Shown: positions 8,395 through 15,878 of the stretch, in pieces
Numbering within the stretch: position 1 is the first letter of the stretch
Layout: the number at the start of each line of letters is the position of its first letter
Source: an uncultured Clostridium sp.
GTDB taxonomy: Bacteria; Bacillota; Clostridia; Clostridiales; Clostridiaceae
DNA: 32,867 bases
Direction of reading: 5' to 3'
Assembly (NCBI GenBank): GCA_934746015.1
Contig: CAKVEW010000035.1
Coordinates: 1 to 32,867, forward strand
Program-made: the position numbers and the translations under genes
The notes under the pieces: generated by a model
Seen by the model: only the letters and a program-made list of their open reading frames with translations
What the model was told of the DNA's origin: nothing
The model's database searches: none

Positions 8395-9597
8395 CTAATT
8401 ATTCTCTATATCTAAAAATAAATACTTGGAATCCTTTAAAAAAGGTTCTTCTCCTTCAATGTAATTATAAGATTCTAAAGCAAAGAATATACTACTACTA
8501 TCCTTATTTGCCTTTACCATAAAGCTATCATAATTTTCTAATTCTGATAATTTATAAATCAAATCAAATTCATAATTATCACCAACCTCTGCAATATAAA
8601 CCTTATTATCTAGTAATGTACTCGTATTAACAACAAAAAATTTACTATTTTCTACTTCACTTAGAATATATATTTCCTTATTCATTAATTTAATGTTTTT
8701 TGTATTTATATTATATATTACATTTTCAAAAACAGCTTCACCTCTTATTTCAAAAATTAAGTTATCCTCACTTACTATATATCTATTAAACATTGCTTTT
8801 TTATTATCAAATAAGCCTTCTATTCCAAGGGTTGAAATATTTATTTTATAAAAATCTTCAAAGTAAATTTTTCTATCTTTTAAATTTACTTTTTGAATTT
8901 TACCTTGATAGTCTATAGCCATTATAGCTTCTTCTTTTTTATCATAATAATACATGTTTGTATCCGCTTTAATTAGGTCTGTATAATAAGTTTGATTTTT
9001 TATATCTATAATTAAAATTAATTTTTCTCCCTTGTATTCATAATAATCTGTCATATTATAAAGCTCTGTTATAAAATAGTCGTCATTGATTTGAAAATCT
9101 TTTGAATCCCTATATTTGAATTCATCAATAACTTTATAATATATTTCATCATATCCATCTAACTTGAATTTAATATTTTTTTCTATATCCATATAATAAA
9201 AAATATGACCTCTTGTATGAAGACCTTCGCTATATATTCCTCTATATGAGTTTTTTCCATTTCTTTTAATGAAGTCTAGACCTTCCTTAGAAAAATATTT
9301 ATTTTCTTCTTTAATAAATTCTCCGTTCTCCTTTAATATATAAGGCACATTAATTTCATCCTCATCAAGGACTCCCGATTTTCGAGTATCTAAAATCCCA
9401 TTTACTCCATCTTCATCATAAAAAAGTGGTTCAAAAATTTTATCTTCATATTTAACATTTACATTTCTTTCTGTAATCCTATATTTATTTAATAATTTAT
9501 TGCTTTTAGTATTTTCCTCCAATATTTTAGTGCTGTTACAACTAATTAAAGTGGCTGACAATAATACTCCTGTAATTAATGAAATTATTTTTTTCAT
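8395..9597 (-). CDS. Lipoprotein of unknown function, first gene of a two-component operon
   Basis: This 400-aa protein has a type II signal peptide (Lys-rich start, hydrophobic core, lipobox LISC with lipidated Cys20). The mature part is Tyr-, Asp- and Lys-rich, with repeated short strand-like segments that suggest a beta-propeller or other all-beta fold. I do not recognise a family. The ribosome site GGGAGGTT is strong. The response regulator starts 9 bp after its stop, so it is made together with the two-component system. It may be an accessory sensor that binds the kinase's outer domain, or an envelope protein under its control; neither is shown by sequence. Confidence 0.8.
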   Translation of the reverse strand: MKKIISLITGVLLSATLISCNSTKILEENTKSNKLLNKYRITERNVNVKYEDKIFEPLFYDEDGVNGILDTRKSGVLDEDEINVPYILKENGEFIKEENKYFSKEGLDFIKRNGKNSYRGIYSEGLHTRGHIFYYMDIEKNIKFKLDGYDEIYYKVIDEFKYRDSKDFQINDDYFITELYNMTDYYEYKGEKLILIIDIKNQTYYTDLIKADTNMYYYDKKEEAIMAIDYQGKIQKVNLKDRKIYFEDFYKINISTLGIEGLFDNKKAMFNRYIVSEDNLIFEIRGEAVFENVIYNINTKNIKLMNKEIYILSEVENSKFFVVNTSTLLDNKVYIAEVGDNYEFDLIYKLSELENYDSFMVKANKDSSSIFFALESYNYIEGEEPFLKDSKYLFLDIENN

Positions 9598-9705
9598 TAA
9601 ATAACCTCCCTTTATCTTATTTAATTATATATTAAATGGAAGTTTTTAAATAGTAATGTTTAGTTGTTACAAAGTTATTAAATATTTTCTAAATTTGAAA
9701 TTAGG

Positions 9706-9734
9706 TTGATATGATATTTTTGCAGTGTTATCAT
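9706..9734 (+). promoter_or_regulatory. Likely sigma-A promoter for the MATE gene
   Basis: TTGATA (9706-9711) and TATCAT (9729-9734) have a 17-base spacer and lie about 57 bases before the TTG start at 9791. The region is shared with the divergent lipoprotein/two-component operon. Confidence 0.5.
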
Positions 9735-9790
9735 TTATATGTTTGAAAGTTAAATACTTTAAGATAAATTAAATAAAAGGGGGAATAATT

Positions 9791-11155
9791 TTGACTAAAG
9801 ATATGACAAGTGGAAGTCCTGTAAAGCTAATTTTAACCTTTTCAGTTCCTCTGCTTATTGGAAACATATTTCAACAATTTTATAGTATGGTTGATACAAT
9901 AATAGTAGGAAGATATTTAGGCGTGGATGCTTTAGCTGCCGTTGGTTCTACTGGTGCCATGGCTTTTTTAGTTAATGGTTTTGTAATTGGTTTAACTAGT
10001 GGATTTTCTGTTTTAGTATCCCAAAGATTTGGTGCTAACGATGAAGAAGGGGTAAAGAAATCCTTTGCAAGTTCATTGATTTTATCTATTATTATGACTG
10101 TACTAGTCACTGCTATAAGTATGGGCTCTGCAAGACCTTTATTAGAGCTTATGAATACGCCTGAAAATATTATAAATGACTCATTATCTTATATTATGAT
10201 TATATATGCTGGAAATATTGCAATTATTTTTTATAATATGCTTTCAAGTGTTTTAAGAGCTCTTGGAGATAGTAAAACGCCATTATATTATTTGATTGTA
10301 GCTTCTATATTAAATGTTATATTAGATATAGTTTTTATAGTTAATTTTAATATGGGAGTTGCAGGAGCTGCTTATGCTACAATTATTTCTCAATCTATAT
10401 CTGCTATTCTTTGTGCAATACATATAGTAAAGAAATTTCCAATACTAAAACTAAAGAAAAAACATTGGAAAATAAGAAAAAGTTATGCTGAAAAACAATT
10501 AAGAATTGGTATTCCTATGGCATTACAATTTTCTATAACCGCTGCTGGTGCTATGGTTCTTCAAGGAGCACTTAATAACTTTGGTTCAAAAATAATAGCT
10601 TCTTATACAGCTGCATCAAAGGTTCAACAATTAGTTATGCAACCTGCTGTTACCTTTGGTGTTGCAATGGCTACTTATTCTGGACAAAACTTAGGTGCAG
10701 GAAGAATTGATCGTATAAAAGAAGGTGTTAAAAAATGTACAATTATTAGCATAATTGTTAGTATAGTTTCTACATTTGTTGTAGTTTTATTGGGTGGAAC
10801 CTTTACTAAGATGTTTATGACTGGAAGTGATATTGAAGTTATATCTTATGCTAAACATTACTTAAACACTGTTTCAATATTTTATATACCACTAGGACTT
10901 ATTTTCATATATAGAAATACATTGCAAGGAATTGGTGAAAGCTTTGTTCCTATGATGGCTGGATTTGCTGAAATGATAGCAAGAACTGTGGTAGCATTTA
11001 CCCTTCCGTCATTGCTTGATTTTACAGGAATAGCTCTTGCAGATCCAGCTGCATGGATAGCAGCTTGCGTACCTCTTATGATAACTTACTATAAAAGGAT
11101 CAATATAATTATCAAAGAAAAACAAATTCCATTAGAACACTACTATAAATTATAA
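9791..11155 (+). CDS. MATE-family multidrug/cation antiporter
   Basis: This 454-aa protein of twelve hydrophobic helices is typical of the MATE family (DinF/NorM-like, MepA branch). The opening, MTSGSP-x(3)-LILTFSVPLLIGNIFQQFY, and the VDTIIVGRYLG segment after it are characteristic of the N-terminal half; a second similar half begins near residue 235 (LRIGIPMALQF). Such pumps export cationic drugs or metabolites using Na+ or H+ gradients. The likely start is TTG 9791 with an AGGGGGA site upstream; an in-frame ATG lies four codons later. It is transcribed away from the lipoprotein/two-component operon, which might regulate it (inference). The substrate is unknown. Confidence 0.9.
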   Translation: MTKDMTSGSPVKLILTFSVPLLIGNIFQQFYSMVDTIIVGRYLGVDALAAVGSTGAMAFLVNGFVIGLTSGFSVLVSQRFGANDEEGVKKSFASSLILSIIMTVLVTAISMGSARPLLELMNTPENIINDSLSYIMIIYAGNIAIIFYNMLSSVLRALGDSKTPLYYLIVASILNVILDIVFIVNFNMGVAGAAYATIISQSISAILCAIHIVKKFPILKLKKKHWKIRKSYAEKQLRIGIPMALQFSITAAGAMVLQGALNNFGSKIIASYTAASKVQQLVMQPAVTFGVAMATYSGQNLGAGRIDRIKEGVKKCTIISIIVSIVSTFVVVLLGGTFTKMFMTGSDIEVISYAKHYLNTVSIFYIPLGLIFIYRNTLQGIGESFVPMMAGFAEMIARTVVAFTLPSLLDFTGIALADPAAWIAACVPLMITYYKRINIIIKEKQIPLEHYYKL

Positions 11156-11159
11156 TTTT

Positions 11160-11183
11160 AGAAACTCCCCCTAGGGAGTTTCT
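11160..11183. terminator. Hairpin between convergent MATE and acetyltransferase genes
   Basis: A perfect 10-bp stem (AGAAACTCCC with GGGAGTTTCT) around CCTA lies 5 bp after the MATE stop. The T-run is weak on both sides. It shares its stem with the repeat at 4837-4858. Confidence 0.55.
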
Positions 11184-11207
11184 ACCTAAATTCTACCTTC
11201 TTCATTC

Positions 11208-11657
11208 TTAATTTTTCATTTCATATAACATTTCTATATGAGGAATATCATCTTCTAAATAAGAATCTGAAACTTCTCTAAAACCTAGACTTTTATAAAA
11301 TTCCTTAATATAAACTTGAGCTGAAATTCTTATAGGACTATCACCATATTTATCCTTAATATACTCTATTGCCATTTCCATAGACTTTCTTCCTAAGTCT
11401 TGTCTTCTATATTCTTTATTAACTGCAACTCTTCCTATAGATATTTCTTCATAGGATACTCCCTTATTAAGTATTCTTAAGGTAGCAATTACTTTATCCT
11501 CTTTAATGCAAAATAAATGGGTTGCTTCCATATCTTTATTATCACAATCTTGATATATACATTCTTGTTCTACAACAAACACTTCATTTCTTAACTGAAG
11601 GATTTTATATAGCTCTTCTGTAGATAACTCATTAAAGTTTTTTATTTTCCATTGCAT
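11208..11657 (-). CDS. elaA: ElaA-like GNAT N-acetyltransferase
   Basis: This 149-aa protein closely follows the ElaA pattern of the GNAT superfamily: LYKILQLRNEVFVVEQ near the start, the YQDCDN segment, beta-4/acetyl-CoA loop IGRVAVNKEYRRQDLGR near residues 73-89, and the C-terminal FYKSLGFREVSDSYLEDDIPHIEM. It should transfer acetyl from acetyl-CoA to an unidentified amine; the physiological substrate of ElaA proteins is unsettled. The ATG start at 11657 gives the expected length. It is convergent with the MATE gene, whose hairpin lies 25 bp beyond its stop. Confidence 0.85.
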   Translation of the reverse strand: MQWKIKNFNELSTEELYKILQLRNEVFVVEQECIYQDCDNKDMEATHLFCIKEDKVIATLRILNKGVSYEEISIGRVAVNKEYRRQDLGRKSMEMAIEYIKDKYGDSPIRISAQVYIKEFYKSLGFREVSDSYLEDDIPHIEMLYEMKN

Positions 11658-11806
11658 TTTTAAATCACTCTTTTCTTATGTATTTATATCTAAATTATAC
11701 TATATAAGTTTATGCTATTATTTATATAAATCTTATTAATTGCTTTACTAACATAATAAATTAATCAGCATATAATAAATAAAATTAATATTTATAGGTG
11801 GGTGCT

Positions 11807-12376
11807 ATGAATTACCTCTTAGAAGCACAAGAACTTAAATTATTAGGTTCAGGTGCTGAAGGTGCAGTTTATCTAACTCCTGAAGGCTATGCTTTAAAAA
11901 TTTTTAAAGATATTAAAAATGCTAAAAAAGAAGATGAAATACTTAAACAAACAATTGATAGTAGGTTTTTTCCTAATTCTATTGTAAGATTTTCTAATAT
12001 CTTAATAAGAGAATATGTTGGAGGAATAACCCTTAAAGAATATATTTCTAAACATGGATTACCTTATAATTTATCTAAAGAAATAATAGACTTAATAGAA
12101 GATTTAAAGAAGCTTAATTTTAAAAGAATTAACTTTAGAAATGCTCATATATTTGTAAATTCTAATGGAAAAATTCAAGTTATTGACCCAAGAAAGCCCT
12201 ACTCTAAAGTTACTCCTTATCCTAAGGACATAATAAAAATACTAGTTAAATATCATCTGTTTGATAAGTTTTTAAAGGATGTATTAAAATATAAACCTTC
12301 ACTATTACCTTACTGGACTTCTGCCTATGATTATCTTGCAGAACCACGATTAAAAAGAATTAATAGATATGGCTAA
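11807..12376 (+). CDS. Small protein-kinase-fold protein, probable pseudokinase
   Basis: A 189-aa single-domain protein with a glycine-rich loop (GSGAEGAVY), a VAIK-type lysine (YALKIF) and a hinge-like REYVGG. The catalytic loop is altered: aligning NFRNAHIFV with canonical DLKPENIL puts Asn at the catalytic Asp and His at the metal-binding Asn. The DFG position reads IDP, keeping its Asp. The domain is also short, with little C-lobe. It may bind nucleotide without phosphotransfer, or use unusual chemistry. I chose ATG 11807 because AGGTGG ends five bases before it; the in-frame GTG at 11798 would lie inside that ribosome site. It is a single gene with its own terminator; partner and role are unknown. 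Confidence 0.7.
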   Translation: MNYLLEAQELKLLGSGAEGAVYLTPEGYALKIFKDIKNAKKEDEILKQTIDSRFFPNSIVRFSNILIREYVGGITLKEYISKHGLPYNLSKEIIDLIEDLKKLNFKRINFRNAHIFVNSNGKIQVIDPRKPYSKVTPYPKDIIKILVKYHLFDKFLKDVLKYKPSLLPYWTSAYDYLAEPRLKRINRYG

Positions 12377-12379
12377 ATT

Positions 12380-12408
12380 AAAAGGCAGGAAAATAGCTCC
12401 TGCCTTTT
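12380..12408. terminator. Bidirectional intrinsic terminator
   Basis: A perfect 11-bp G+C-containing stem (AAAAGGCAGGA with TCCTGCCTTTT, 7-nt loop) has T-rich sequence on both exits. It serves the convergent kinase-fold gene and pullulanase gene. Confidence 0.85.
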
Positions 12409-12429
12409 ATTTCAATAAATACAATTAAA

Positions 12430-15279
12430 TTATGAATACATTATTAAAATAGAATTAGCCCTTAAAGTTGGAATTTCATTTCTTCTTACTTTCATTATAC
12501 CTTCATCATTTATTATTTCATTTATAGCAAGTAAAGTCCACTCATCACTTATAGTATTGGTTATAAAATTATTCACATCATAATTATCTATATCTGTAGC
12601 ATTAAAGACTACAATTATTTCTTTAGCACCACCTGTAGCATTTTCATCTTTATAGTGCCACTTAATTACACCAACTTTTTCATCACCATTTAAAAAATTA
12701 ATATTAATTTTTTCAATATCTTCTTTTTTATCAAACCTAAATGCTTTAAATTTTTTTCTTATTCTTATTAGCATTTTTACATAGTTAAACACCTCGTAGT
12801 ATTTAACTTTATCAATCCAATAGATAGCATTTATATTATCAGGACTTTTATAGCTATTATGATCACCATTTTTACTCCTTAATATTTCTGCCCCACCTTG
12901 AATAAATGGTATTCCTTGAGATAATAAAATTATTGAAAGTGCTAAAACATTTCTTCTTACTAAGTTATTATCGAATAAATTACTTTCCTTTATTATTCTA
13001 TATTTATTAGTCTCAATATTTTCATTCAAACTTTTTTCTATTTGATCCCAAAGAGTATAATTATCATGGGCATCTACATAATTAATACTTTCAGCTGGCA
13101 TTAGTGCAAGAGTATTAATTGAACCCTTTAACCCTTCTATTATATTCCAAGCAGTTGGCCCATCATGTTGTTTTCCATTAACGAAACCATTTGATGGAGA
13201 ATTATTTCCTCTAATATAATCTCTAAAAGTATCATTAAAAACTGAAAATCCTTGACCTTTTTGCATTCCCTTACATATACCATTTACTAGTGGAGAATCT
13301 CCACCTTTCCATGGTTCACCATAAATTAAAATATTGTCATTTATTTCATTTGCTAATTTTATTATTTCTTTCATAGTATCAACATCTATTAAGCCCATAA
13401 GATCAAACCTAAAGCCATCAATATTATAATCATTAATCCAATGTTTTATAGAATCCACTATATATTTTCTTACCATAGGTCTTTCAGTAGCAAGCTCATT
13501 TCCACACCCTGAACCATTTGTATATCTTCCTCTATAATTAGATCTAAAGTAGTATCCTGGTACTAATTTATCTAAATTAACAGTATCCTGCATATGATTA
13601 TATACAACGTCCATAACTACTCTTATATTATTTTTATGAAGGACATTTATCATAGTTCTAAGCTCTAATATTCTTGAAATAGCTGAATAAGGATCACTAG
13701 AATAACTTCCATCAGGAGCATTATAATTTTTAGGATCATAACCCCAACTTCTATTCTCTTTTTTATGACTTTTTCTCTCATCTACAGAACCAAAATCAAA
13801 AATAGGTAAAATATGAATATGTGTAATTCCTAGCTCCTTTAAATGACCAATTCCAGTTTTCACCCCCATATTACTATCAGCATCTATTAATGATGTTCCT
13901 TCTTTAGCTAATCCTAAATACTTCCCTCTTAAAGCTTTATTTATTCCACTATCCTCATTTATGGTAAAATCTCTTATATGCAATTCATAAATTATGCTAT
14001 CTTCTTTTCTTAAAAGTTGTGGTCTTTTATCTAATAGCCATTCTTCTGGCATTGCTGTACTTTTGTTTAAGTCTATTAAGCATCCTTTTCTTCCATTAAC
14101 TCCTACAGCAAAAGCATAAGGATCTATAGCATAATTTATCTTTTCACATTCGTAACCATTTATATCTAACTCCCTAAAGTAGGTTTTAAACATATAAAAT
14201 TTACCTTCATTGTCTTCTCTACTTAGTTCATAGGCAAATGTCCCACTTGCAGGCTCATAGTGCATTTCATAATTACTTTTTTCTACTGTATCATACCATT
14301 TGTCATAAAGGCATAACTCTACTTTTTCTGAGGTTGGTGCCCATACCCTTAAGTTTATTTTATCTTCAAAAAATGATACTCCCATATCACTTTCTTCATA
14401 ATAAAATTTATCTAAATACCCTCTCATAGTAACCTTACAAGATATATAAGTATTACTTGCTCTTACTTCAATTAAATCCTTAGGTGAAATTTTTAAATCT
14501 AAATTAAAAAATTCTACTTTCTTAAATACTTTATCAACTCTATAGTTAATATTTTTTTGCTTAACTCCATTTATATAAATATAGAATTCAGTTATATCCA
14601 TAGGCTCTTTAGATAAAAAAGCTGTAATGCTTTTACTATCATACATTATTGCTACTTCTATTCTTGGTTTTATATAATCTACTAACTCATTTATATCTGT
14701 TATTAATCTATCTTCTCCATAGACAATATAACAGTTCTTAACTTTGCTTGGAATTTCAAATGTTATTGTTTGTTCTGACCAATCATTTCCCCAGGCTCTT
14801 CTTCTAGCAATTATATTTTTTTCATTCACGAAAGCACATCTACCAAAATCACTTTTATTATTTAATTCAACCTCATAAGCAATTCCATCATTTGAAAAAG
14901 TCCAAAGATCCCACTTATATCCATTTCCAAAATAGTCTCCATCATTTTTAATAAAATGTACTAATGTATCTTTTCTTTTTTCTAAAACTACAGGGAAATT
15001 TCTAGATATCTTAATCCCTGTAACTATATCTATAAAACTAACTTCTATATATTCTAAATCCTTATTTAATCCTTTAATTTTTATTACATTATTTTTTAAT
15101 AAAACTTCATCACCATCATAATTAACTTCCCATTCAACATCTTCAATTTCTTCTATTCCATAAATGGATTCTTTTAATGCAACTAATTGTATTTCTTCCT
15201 CTAAATAGAATTTATTACAAGAAGCCTTTATATAAATTTTAGTTTTATAATTCATATTTTCTATACAATTATTCATCAT
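12430..15279 (-). CDS. pulA: Type I pullulanase (GH13), cytoplasmic
   Basis: This 949-aa debranching enzyme should hydrolyse alpha-1,6 links of pullulan, glycogen or starch fragments. The first 300 or so residues form accessory beta domains, followed by a CBM48-like segment (VSFFEDKINLRVWAPTSEKVELCLYD) and the GH13 barrel. Conserved regions are DVVYNH (about 557), GFRFDLMG with nucleophile Asp (about 622-629), YGEPW with acid/base Glu (about 653-657) and VDAHDN (about 735-740). The pullulanase marker appears as SWGYDPKNY near 510. There is no signal peptide or anchor, so it probably acts on imported or stored glucan. The ATG at 15279 (or the adjacent one) is preceded by GGAGTTGAA. A candidate extended -10 promoter at 15662-15667 implies a leader of about 375 nt rich in inverted repeats. 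Confidence 0.92.
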   Translation of the reverse strand: MMNNCIENMNYKTKIYIKASCNKFYLEEEIQLVALKESIYGIEEIEDVEWEVNYDGDEVLLKNNVIKIKGLNKDLEYIEVSFIDIVTGIKISRNFPVVLEKRKDTLVHFIKNDGDYFGNGYKWDLWTFSNDGIAYEVELNNKSDFGRCAFVNEKNIIARRRAWGNDWSEQTITFEIPSKVKNCYIVYGEDRLITDINELVDYIKPRIEVAIMYDSKSITAFLSKEPMDITEFYIYINGVKQKNINYRVDKVFKKVEFFNLDLKISPKDLIEVRASNTYISCKVTMRGYLDKFYYEESDMGVSFFEDKINLRVWAPTSEKVELCLYDKWYDTVEKSNYEMHYEPASGTFAYELSREDNEGKFYMFKTYFRELDINGYECEKINYAIDPYAFAVGVNGRKGCLIDLNKSTAMPEEWLLDKRPQLLRKEDSIIYELHIRDFTINEDSGINKALRGKYLGLAKEGTSLIDADSNMGVKTGIGHLKELGITHIHILPIFDFGSVDERKSHKKENRSWGYDPKNYNAPDGSYSSDPYSAISRILELRTMINVLHKNNIRVVMDVVYNHMQDTVNLDKLVPGYYFRSNYRGRYTNGSGCGNELATERPMVRKYIVDSIKHWINDYNIDGFRFDLMGLIDVDTMKEIIKLANEINDNILIYGEPWKGGDSPLVNGICKGMQKGQGFSVFNDTFRDYIRGNNSPSNGFVNGKQHDGPTAWNIIEGLKGSINTLALMPAESINYVDAHDNYTLWDQIEKSLNENIETNKYRIIKESNLFDNNLVRRNVLALSIILLSQGIPFIQGGAEILRSKNGDHNSYKSPDNINAIYWIDKVKYYEVFNYVKMLIRIRKKFKAFRFDKKEDIEKININFLNGDEKVGVIKWHYKDENATGGAKEIIVVFNATDIDNYDVNNFITNTISDEWTLLAINEIINDEGIMKVRRNEIPTLRANSILIMYS

Positions 15280-15317
15280 TTCAACTCCAAAGCTATTATA
15301 TTTTATTTTATTCGCAA

Positions 15318-15329
15318 CAATAATTATTG
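15318..15329. repeat. 12-bp perfect palindrome upstream of pulA
   Basis: CAATAATTATTG lies about 40 bases before the pulA start. It could be an operator half-site pair or an RNA hairpin near the ribosome site. Confidence 0.45.
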
Positions 15330-15332
15330 CTT

Positions 15333-15495
15333 CAATATGATTCTTCCTATAACTTTATATTTATTTTTTAATAGGCATTTATTAGAATTTTTGACGTGCT
15401 TCTATCCCTAATAAATTTAATTTATTAAGGGTAATAAAAATATTTATTTTACTTTATATATGCCTAAAACTATAACTACAATAAGAATCATATTG
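15333..15495. repeat. Concentric inverted repeats in the pulA leader
   Basis: Three nested pairs are visible: outer CAATATGATTCTT (15333-15345) with AAGAATCATATTG (15483-15495), a perfect 13 bp; middle TAGGCAT (15372-15378) with ATGCCTA (15460-15466); and inner CCCTAATAAAT (15406-15416) with ATTTATTAAGGG (15420-15431), which has one bulge. Together they could fold a 163-nt segment into one long structure. It may be an RNA leader element or a small palindromic insertion. Confidence 0.55.
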
Positions 15496-15544
15496 TCACT
15501 AATATCTCTTCCTCCACCCCTTTATTTATATATTACTTCTAAAG

Positions 15545-15622
15545 AGCTGACTAAACAGCTACAATTTACATTATGCCGCAGCAAATTAGTTTTAATTTTT
15601 ATCCGCATAAATGGATAATTTT
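15545..15622. repeat. Further small inverted repeats in the pulA-GHL10 gap
   Basis: AGCTG and CAGCT flank ACTAAA (about 15546-15561), and TTATCC pairs with GGATAA around an 8-nt loop (about 15598-15619). In the rest of this roughly 600-bp gap I see only A+T-rich DNA and the two promoters; no ORF has convincing support. Confidence 0.4.
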
Positions 15623-15661
15623 AATACACTCTCCTAATAATATGTAAACTTTTATATTTCT

Positions 15662-15667
15662 AGTATA
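15662..15667 (-). promoter_or_regulatory. Candidate extended -10 promoter for pulA
   Basis: On the minus strand TGGTATACT has the form of an extended -10 (TGnTATAcT). The best -35-like hexamer, TTGATG, is 20 bases upstream, which is long, so the call rests on the extended -10. It would give a leader of about 375 nt. Confidence 0.35.
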
Positions 15668-15787
15668 CCACATAGAATATCTTACTTCATCAATTACTTT
15701 AAATAATTATTTTTATAATATAATTATATTTATTATTAAATATAATTATATACTTTGAAAAAATGTTTCATTTATTTAAAATATATA

Positions 15788-15816
15788 TTGAAATTATCAT
15801 TCTTATAGTTTACAAT
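15788..15816 (+). promoter_or_regulatory. Sigma-A promoter of the GHL10 surface glycosidase gene
   Basis: TTGAAA (15788-15793), a 17-base spacer, and TACAAT (15811-15816). Transcription would start near 15823, about 45 bases before the GGAGG at 15867-15871. Confidence 0.7.
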
Positions 15817-15878
15817 AATATTAATCTGTAATCATTTACTATTACAGTTAAATATTATTATTTATGGAGGGATATATA

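Noticed and set aside
15446..15500. Tiny hydrophobic minus-strand ORF (about 15 codons, MILIVVIV start) in the pulA leader, considered as a type I toxin
   Set aside because: The nearest GGAGG is about 19 bases from the ATG, the peptide is very short and it matches no toxin family I know; it lies within an inverted-repeat arm instead.
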